From positions 1 through 42,607 of the forward strand of contig CAKZUP010000008.1 in assembly GCA_937922945.1 (NCBI GenBank): a stretch of DNA of 42,607 nt, given 5' to 3'. Origin of the DNA: an uncultured Granulosicoccaceae bacterium (GTDB taxonomy: Bacteria > Pseudomonadota > Gammaproteobacteria > Granulosicoccales > Granulosicoccaceae). The first letter of the stretch is position 1, and every line of letters starts with the position of its first letter. Shown piece after piece: positions 37,341 through 42,607 of the stretch. The notes beneath the pieces are model-generated. The model worked only from the letters and a program-made list of their open reading frames with translations. It had not been told where the DNA came from and searched no databases. The translations under genes and the position numbers were made by a program.

Positions 37341-38408
37341 TTATATGCCAGTTCTACGATTTTGTAAGAATTGTGTCTTAGGCTGACACAATGTCACTAT
37401 GGCGCCTGCAAGACCCAAAATGGTCGCTCCCGCCACCACCATTAGCAACTGTGAAACAGTTGGCAAAAGCAGTTCAAAACCGCCGGAGTACAACGCAGAC
37501 AGCTCAGCCGTTGGGTCGCGAAGCCCATTCAGTGCCAGCAAGGCTATTCCGCAAGCCAGCACGCCGCCAATGAACCCGTAGACTGCACCGGCGTACAAAA
37601 TAGGCCGATTGAGGAAAGATCGGCTTGCGCCAAGCAGACGAGACACTTCCAGTTCGTTCTGGCGACGCAACAATTCCAGGCGCATGGTATTACCTATAAC
37701 CAGCAGAGCTGTCAGCGTCAGAAAGCCTGCCAGCACCCAGCCGATGGTGCGGCCAAGGTTCAGGACTGCTTGCAGGCGTTTCACCCATCGCAGGTCGAAT
37801 TGCACTCTCTCAACAGCCGTTAACTGGTCAAGCTGTGATGCTAACTGGGCTATCGCGGATTCATTCAGTGCGGAGGTGTCGGGATAGACGATGATAGCGC
37901 CGGGCAGGGGATTCTCACCAAGCAGTTCTACAGCCTGATTAATCTGGGTTTGCGCATTGAATAGCGCAAGCGCTTCGTCACGGGACACGTAACGTGTTGC
38001 TTTGATTCCCGGTTGAGACTGAAGCCGTTGAGCCAATGCAGCGCCATCCAGATCGAGTGTTTGCATGGTGAGATAAGCGGTGATGCTCTCTTCACCCACA
38101 CTTCTATTACCAAGCGCAGCTAATGAATTAGCCGTGAAAAAGATGAGCGCTGGCAGGGCCAATGTGATGCCGAACACCAGCAGTGTGGATAGACTGGCAA
38201 GTTTGCGTCTGCGCAGCTGGCGAAAACTCTGAGCCAGTGCATAGCCGCGTCGACTGTATGTCCAGGCTTTAGACTGGCGAGCGTCGGAGTCAGACATTGC
38301 TAGTGTGGTATGGGCACCAACGGTGTTCTGGTGTGCTGTTGGATTCGGGTTGCGGGTTGCCGAAGGCGGCCGGGGTCGTTTCGCTGACTTACCGCTTTCA
38401 ATTGCCAT
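37341..38408 (-). CDS. ftsX: Cell division protein FtsX
   Basis: This is a 355-residue membrane subunit of the FtsEX complex, which links ATP hydrolysis to activation of septal amidases. A long polar N-terminal cytoplasmic part (about 1-70) precedes helix 1 (about 73-94). A periplasmic domain follows, and then three helices in the C-terminal half (segments around LAGFLTLTALLVIG, GAVYGFIGGVLACGIALL and LLMVVAGATILGLAG). Its start overlaps the ftsE stop in a TAATG (38406-38410). Length and order are as expected. Confidence 0.95.
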   Translation of the reverse strand: MAIESGKSAKRPRPPSATRNPNPTAHQNTVGAHTTLAMSDSDARQSKAWTYSRRGYALAQSFRQLRRRKLASLSTLLVFGITLALPALIFFTANSLAALGNRSVGEESITAYLTMQTLDLDGAALAQRLQSQPGIKATRYVSRDEALALFNAQTQINQAVELLGENPLPGAIIVYPDTSALNESAIAQLASQLDQLTAVERVQFDLRWVKRLQAVLNLGRTIGWVLAGFLTLTALLVIGNTMRLELLRRQNELEVSRLLGASRSFLNRPILYAGAVYGFIGGVLACGIALLALNGLRDPTAELSALYSGGFELLLPTVSQLLMVVAGATILGLAGAIVTLCQPKTQFLQNRRTGI

Positions 38409-39121
38409 TATGCGAACTCACCAGAAGTGAACTGCGCTCTGGTGCGGTTTCTCGGAGCGCCTGCGTGAACATCAACCAATTTGCCTTGGTGCAATTGAAT
38501 GCGCGGAAAATCAAAGGTATCGAGCAAGCCGGTATCGTGTGTTGCAACCAGAACGCTGACACCAGAGGCAGAGAATTGCATCAGTAATTGCATTATTTCA
38601 GCGCTGATATCGGCGTCAAGATTACCGGTGGGTTCGTCGGCCAATAATAAACGAGGCTTTGCCACGACCGCTCTTGCGATGCCAACACGTTGTTGCTCAC
38701 CGCCAGAGAGGCTCAATGGCTCATCGTAGGCGCGATGGCCTAGGCCAACACGTTTAAGCGCCGCCTTTACCCGGGTTTTAATCTCGCTGTATCGGTAACC
38801 ACCGATAATGAGCGGTAAGGCGACGTTGTCGAAGACGGAACGATCATCCAGCAGTTGGTTATCCTGAAAAACGAGACCCATTTGTTGTCGTAACTTGTGC
38901 TCCTGACGTGGTTTAACGCGACTTAGGTCAATGCCGTCGATAATGATGTCGCCCGCGGTCGGTTTCTCAAGCCGTGCGATCAGCTTAAGCAAGGAACTTT
39001 TACCCGCGCCCGAGTGCCCGGTTAAAAAAGTGAAACTGCCATCCGGCAGAATGAAACTGACGTTGCGCAGAGCGTATTGATCTGTTGTGTATTCGAGCGA
39101 AACGTTTTCAAATTGAATCAA
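38408..39121 (-). CDS. ftsE: Cell division ATP-binding protein FtsE
   Basis: This is a 237-residue ABC ATPase partner of FtsX. Walker A is TGHSGAGKSSLLKL, the signature is LSGGEQQRVGIARA, and Walker B is LLLADEPTGNLD. The start codon is TTG, overlapping the ftsY stop in TTGA (39118-39121). The resulting N terminus MIQFENVSLEY is the normal FtsE start, which supports this unusual codon. Confidence 0.96.
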   Translation of the reverse strand: MIQFENVSLEYTTDQYALRNVSFILPDGSFTFLTGHSGAGKSSLLKLIARLEKPTAGDIIIDGIDLSRVKPRQEHKLRQQMGLVFQDNQLLDDRSVFDNVALPLIIGGYRYSEIKTRVKAALKRVGLGHRAYDEPLSLSGGEQQRVGIARAVVAKPRLLLADEPTGNLDADISAEIMQLLMQFSASGVSVLVATHDTGLLDTFDFPRIQLHQGKLVDVHAGAPRNRTRAQFTSGEFA

Positions 39122-40149
39122 GCTTCTACCTCTTCGCTGCTTCCCTCATCAACCAGCGCATCGACAAATCGTGATGCCTCGAACACTTCAAGGTCGGAGA
39201 CTTTCTCGCCCACGCCGATAAATCGGATGGGGATGCCGATTTTCTCTGCTATCGCGAATACCACACCACCTTTGGCCGTGCCATCAAGTTTGGTGATAAC
39301 CAGACCATCGAGCGCCATAGCGTCATTGAATTGTTCGGCCTGGCTTAATGCGTTTTGACCGGTTCCGCCATCGAGCACGATGAGGGTTTCATGAGGTGCA
39401 TCGGCATCCAGCTTGGATAGCACGCGCTTCACTTTGCGCAGCTCGTCCATCAGCCCCGATTGGGTGTGCAGGCGTCCGGCGGTATCGGCGATCAGTACAT
39501 CGATGCCTCGAGCTTTGGCCGACTGCAGCGCATCGAAAATCACCGACGCTGAATCTGAACCGATGTCTTGCGCAATCACCGGCACATCATTGCGTTCACC
39601 CCAGGCCTGCAGCTGCTCAATCGCTGCTGCTCTGAAGGTATCGCCGGCGGCCAGCATCACGCTTTTGCCGCCATCTTGCAGCTGTTTGGCAAGTTTGCCT
39701 ATGGTGGTTGTTTTACCCGCGCCATTGACCCCAACAACGAGAATAACGAAAGGCACGATATCGTCTGGTATTTCTAAAGGCTGTTCTACCGGTTGCAGGA
39801 TATCGATCAGTTCCTGGCGCAACACCAATCGCACGGCATCCGCGTCCTGCAATTTATCTTTTTTTGCTTTTTGTCGAAGAGAATCAATGACTCGCGCTGT
39901 TGCTGCTACCCCCACATCAGCCATAATCAGCTGTGCCTCCAGTTCTTCAAGCAGCTCTTCATCGACCGCTTTTTTGCCGCGCAGAAAGCCCAGCAAATTG
40001 TCGGTGAAACGCGAACGCGTGCGCTGCATTTTCTGCTCGAGCGCGGGTTCGGACGCTGAGACTGGATTTTCATTGGCGTCGGTATCGTCGGACTGAATAT
40101 CAGCATTGCGGTCGGCTTTTTGCCGCTTTAAAAAACTAAAAATGCCCAT
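39118..40149 (-). CDS. ftsY: Signal recognition particle receptor FtsY
   Basis: This 343-residue GTPase docks SRP-bound ribosomes at the membrane. A short acidic A domain (about 1-45) is followed by the N and G domains. GVNGAGKTTTIGKLAKQL, DTAGRLHTQSGLMDEL and TKLDGTAKGG are the G1, G3 and G4 motifs. The gene heads the ftsY-ftsE-ftsX run with overlapping genes. It is divergent from rsmD (gap 86 bp). Confidence 0.97.
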   Translation of the reverse strand: MGIFSFLKRQKADRNADIQSDDTDANENPVSASEPALEQKMQRTRSRFTDNLLGFLRGKKAVDEELLEELEAQLIMADVGVAATARVIDSLRQKAKKDKLQDADAVRLVLRQELIDILQPVEQPLEIPDDIVPFVILVVGVNGAGKTTTIGKLAKQLQDGGKSVMLAAGDTFRAAAIEQLQAWGERNDVPVIAQDIGSDSASVIFDALQSAKARGIDVLIADTAGRLHTQSGLMDELRKVKRVLSKLDADAPHETLIVLDGGTGQNALSQAEQFNDAMALDGLVITKLDGTAKGGVVFAIAEKIGIPIRFIGVGEKVSDLEVFEASRFVDALVDEGSSEEVEA

Positions 40150-40235
40150 GTGTTGCCTGGTGTCGCTTGCGGTTATCGTTAAATGTGGTGCGGCATTATG
40201 AAAGCGTCAAATGCCTTGGTATCGTATCATTGCTT

Positions 40236-40874
40236 ATGGCCAATCGTTCCAAACACAAGCCGAGTCAACGGTCGGCGCAAAAAAATGCCAACAAAGGCAC
40301 CAAGCAGAAAAATTCTTCAGGTTCCATAAGGATAGTCGCTGGTCACTGGCGTGGCCGAAAAATACCGGTTATTAATGCAGACGGTTTGCGTCCTACAGGC
40401 GATCGCATGCGCGAATCTGTGTTCAACTGGCTGCAGTTCGATATTCCAGGTCGCCAATGTCTGGATCTGTTCGCCGGTAGCGGTGCGCTGGGCCTGGAGG
40501 CTGCGTCTCGCGGAGCCGCCAGTGTGACGTTGGTGGAGTCGTCCGAGGCAGCGGTTGCGCAGATTCGATCGACGCTGGAGAGCCTCGATGCCCCGGAATC
40601 CGTGTCACTCTATGCTGGCACAGCTCAGGCGTTTCTGGCGAATCATGCTGCTACGTTCGATATCGTTTTTATTGATCCACCGTTTGATAAACAACTGCAT
40701 GCAGACATGCTCCGTCTCTTAATCGACGGAGGTCTGCCGGGCGATGCGTTGGTCTATTTGGAGTTTCCCAATCGGCAGCGCGATATCATCGACTCCGTGC
40801 TGCCAACGTGGGAGCTTATCAAGGAGAAGCGTTTCGGTGAGGTTTCAGCAATGCTAATCAGACAGATGCAGTAG
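40236..40874 (+). CDS. rsmD: 16S rRNA (guanine966-N2) methyltransferase RsmD
   Basis: This is a 212-residue protein from the ATG at 40236; an upstream TTG at 40167 is less likely. A basic Lys/Ser/Asn-rich leader is followed by SGSIRIVAGHWRGRKIPV, the SAM motif CLDLFAGSGALGLEAASRGA, and the catalytic VFIDPPFD (DPPF). It methylates G966 of 16S rRNA. Its divergent position to ftsY is the usual gammaproteobacterial order. Confidence 0.94.
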   Translation: MANRSKHKPSQRSAQKNANKGTKQKNSSGSIRIVAGHWRGRKIPVINADGLRPTGDRMRESVFNWLQFDIPGRQCLDLFAGSGALGLEAASRGAASVTLVESSEAAVAQIRSTLESLDAPESVSLYAGTAQAFLANHAATFDIVFIDPPFDKQLHADMLRLLIDGGLPGDALVYLEFPNRQRDIIDSVLPTWELIKEKRFGEVSAMLIRQMQ

Positions 40875-40952
40875 CCTCATTGTTAACGGACCGCTTTTTA
40901 AGGCAACGTTGCCTCATGTGATGTAATGTGACTTGGTTCATCATCGGTGGCT

Positions 40953-40998
40953 TTGCTCAGCATTGCCTTGCTTAGCATTGCATTTGCTTAGCATTGCG
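40953..40998. repeat. Three tandem 15-bp repeats between rsmD and coaD
   Basis: Copies of TTGCT(C/T)AGCATTGC(C/A/G) start at 40953, 40968 and 40984, with one extra base before the third. The array lies about 50 bp upstream of the coaD start. A perfect 14-bp palindrome, AGGCAACGTTGCCT (40901-40914), is also in this interval but has no T-tract after it. Confidence 0.85.
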
Positions 40999-41050
40999 AA
41001 TATCGTTTTTTTCGCGCACACTTGAACCTGATTAGCTGGAAAAATTTATT

Positions 41051-41548
41051 ATGCGAGTGACTGCAATCTATCCAGGCACGTTCGATCCTATGACTGTGGG
41101 TCACGTCGATGTCGCAACGCGTGCCAGTAAGATGTTCGACGACTTGATTATTGGCGTTGCTGGTGACCCAAGCAACAAGAAAAACCCATTCTTCGATCTT
41201 GATGAGCGTGTCGATCAGGCTAGTCAAATAACAGCAGACTTACCGAATGTAAAAGTAATGGCTTTTTCAGGCTTGTTGGTTAATTTTGCGTCCGAAGTAG
41301 GGGCCAATGTCATCGTGCGAGGCTTGCGTGCGATTTCAGATTTTGAATATGAAGTGCAGATAGCTGGAGTTAACAGGCATTTATCGCCCGCTGTTGAAAC
41401 GGTTTTCATTGCGGCCTCTCAGGACTTTACGTTTTTATCCTCAAGTATCGTCAGAGAAATAGCCAAATTGAATGGAGACTACTCCGATTTCGTTCACCCT
41501 ATTGTGGTTGATGCATTCGAGGTTAAGTTAAAGTCACAGTCAGCGTAA
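41051..41548 (+). CDS. coaD: Pantetheine-phosphate adenylyltransferase
   Basis: This 165-residue enzyme makes dephospho-CoA from 4'-phosphopantetheine and ATP in coenzyme A synthesis. The nucleotidyltransferase motif is AIYPGTFDPMTVGHVDV. VRGLRAISDFEYEVQ and FLSSSIVREIAKLNGD are the usual later signatures. The length is normal. A YfhL-type ferredoxin gene follows 32 bp later, an order also known in Pseudomonas. Confidence 0.97.
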   Translation: MRVTAIYPGTFDPMTVGHVDVATRASKMFDDLIIGVAGDPSNKKNPFFDLDERVDQASQITADLPNVKVMAFSGLLVNFASEVGANVIVRGLRAISDFEYEVQIAGVNRHLSPAVETVFIAASQDFTFLSSSIVREIAKLNGDYSDFVHPIVVDAFEVKLKSQSA

Positions 41549-41577
41549 GGCAAAGCAAGGAATTAACGAGAACATAA

Positions 41578-41856
<279 letters not shown>

Positions 41857-41941
41857 TACTGAGTAAGCTCGTTTGGCTAACCCAAAGTTCGACTTTCGGA
41901 TTGGTCGAAAAGGTTAGTTAGATCGATTGCGTCCGAACGAG

Positions 41942-42166
41942 CTAGTCTTCGCGAACGAATTCAATGGCTCTTTGAACAATTGCGGCGAAGTCCCTTGAAT
42001 TAACATTCCACACAAGAAGGGTGGCATCGTCGGGCTTAACGGTCAGCATTTCTTCTAGCTGTTCAAGTGAGTATTGCGTATAAAGGTGTTCCAGCAGTGT
42101 GTTGGGTTGGATTTTCTCTTTCTCTACTTTTCTTATCGAAAGTTTTGATACTGCAGACATCTTCAT
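41942..42166 (-). CDS. Small protein of unknown function
   Basis: This is a 74-residue protein with AAGGGA about 11 bp before its ATG. It begins MKMSAVSKLSIRKVEKEK, then LLEHLYTQYSLEQLEEML, and ends in FAAIVQRAIEFVRED. The middle is helix-forming and charged, there is no membrane segment, and I recognise no family. A methionine at residue 3 is an alternative start. Coding bias and the ribosome-binding site support a real gene, but confidence is moderate. Confidence 0.55.
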   Translation of the reverse strand: MKMSAVSKLSIRKVEKEKIQPNTLLEHLYTQYSLEQLEEMLTVKPDDATLLVWNVNSRDFAAIVQRAIEFVRED

Positions 42167-42282
42167 AGCAATGATATTCCCTTTTCTGTTTTCAACCCCA
42201 TTTGAATTTTCCGGACAGCGTGCCAGGCAGCTTGCCAGTCGAATGGGCAGTTATGTGCGCATATTTAACGCAATTGAATTAG

Positions 42283-42607
42283 ATCCAAACCAACTTTGAA
42301 ATCCAAACCAACTATTTAAAATAGTGTAAAAAACCAGCTTACAAACTCTTCACAGAGGAAGTCCTTTTCTTCGAACTCTGTTAAGCATTTGTGTAAGCAT
42401 TTTTGTAAGAATTTGTGCAGTAGCAAACAGCCTCGAAAGACCATTGGAAAAACATTGGCATTGCTACTTGTTCTGCGACTTTTAGAATAACGCAGGACCT
42501 ATATATTTGTAGCAAATAAATTGAAATGTATTGTAAAAGAGTGTGCAACGTTCAGCTGCTGTGGGTCGATAGGGCCATATATTCTAATGCACTAAAATAG
42601 GTCGTGT
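42283..42607. repeat. AT-rich intergenic end with two short repeat sets
   Basis: No gene is seen. ATCCAAACCAACT occurs at 42283-42295 and again at 42301-42313. Three tandem 12-bp units start at 42383, 42395 and 42407 (AAGCATTTGTGT, AAGCATTTTTGT, AAGAATTTGTGC). The remainder to the window edge is AT-rich, with no promoter or RNA gene that I can support. Confidence 0.75.

Noticed and set aside
39413..40096. Open frame of 227 codons on the plus strand
   Set aside because: It lies antisense to ftsY, is Ser/Ala/Pro-rich with no motif, and is a shadow of the conserved GTPase gene.
40901..40914. 14-bp palindrome considered as the rsmD terminator
   Set aside because: No T-tract follows on the plus strand and the stem has no proper loop.

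Overview
The window is ordinary chromosomal DNA of a gammaproteobacterium, probably marine or aquatic. I infer this from the gene orders ftsY-ftsE-ftsX-rpoH with rsmD divergent, coaD-ferredoxin, DUF2244-coxB-coxA-ctaG-coxC-SURF1-ctaB and gltD-hemE. A secreted family 16 glycoside hydrolase also fits an aquatic polysaccharide user. I see no phage, insertion sequence, CRISPR array, tRNA or rRNA. The species cannot be named from the sequence alone. Layout, left to right: the 3' end of a class A penicillin-binding protein gene (1-869); a secreted DUF4344 metallopeptidase-like protein and a VOC-family protein; two translationally coupled Rieske oxygenase alpha subunits (2240-4533); a PepSY protein, a small membrane protein and an OmpR-type two-component pair (4832-7775); a nitronate monooxygenase and a large lipoprotein; hemE and gltD (10973-13499); yqeY and rpsU, divergent from tsaD; an Omp85-like outer membrane protein, plsY and a BioC-like methyltransferase. 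The centre (18796-28557) is an aa3-type cytochrome c oxidase locus. It holds DUF2244, coxB with a fused cytochrome c domain, coxA, a small assembly protein, ctaG/cox11 and coxC. After a terminator come a LOG-family gene and a DUF2909 gene, then SURF1, a SCO-like thiol protein, a methyltransferase and ctaB. These genes build the oxidase subunits, deliver copper (CtaG) and begin haem A synthesis (CtaB), but no haem A synthase (ctaA) and no classical SCO gene is present. The right part holds two secreted proteins: a lipoprotein made of YD-like repeats and a GH16 enzyme with four fibronectin type III domains. Next are a second two-component pair, an aminotransferase, then rpoH, ftsX, ftsE and ftsY on the minus strand, with rsmD, coaD and a YfhL-type ferredoxin on the plus strand. 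The most striking regulatory signal lies just upstream of rpoH. A perfect CIRCE operator (37218-37244), the HrcA binding site, overlaps the -10 region of a sigma-E-like promoter whose -35 is GGAACTT, and a perfect 17-bp palindrome lies further upstream. This suggests that the heat-shock sigma factor gene is both activated by envelope stress and repressed by HrcA. Other notable points are a probable synteny breakpoint between yqeY and gltD, the missing ctaA, the paired Rieske alpha subunits, and five unrelated 12-15 bp tandem repeat arrays, four of them at gene ends or between genes.
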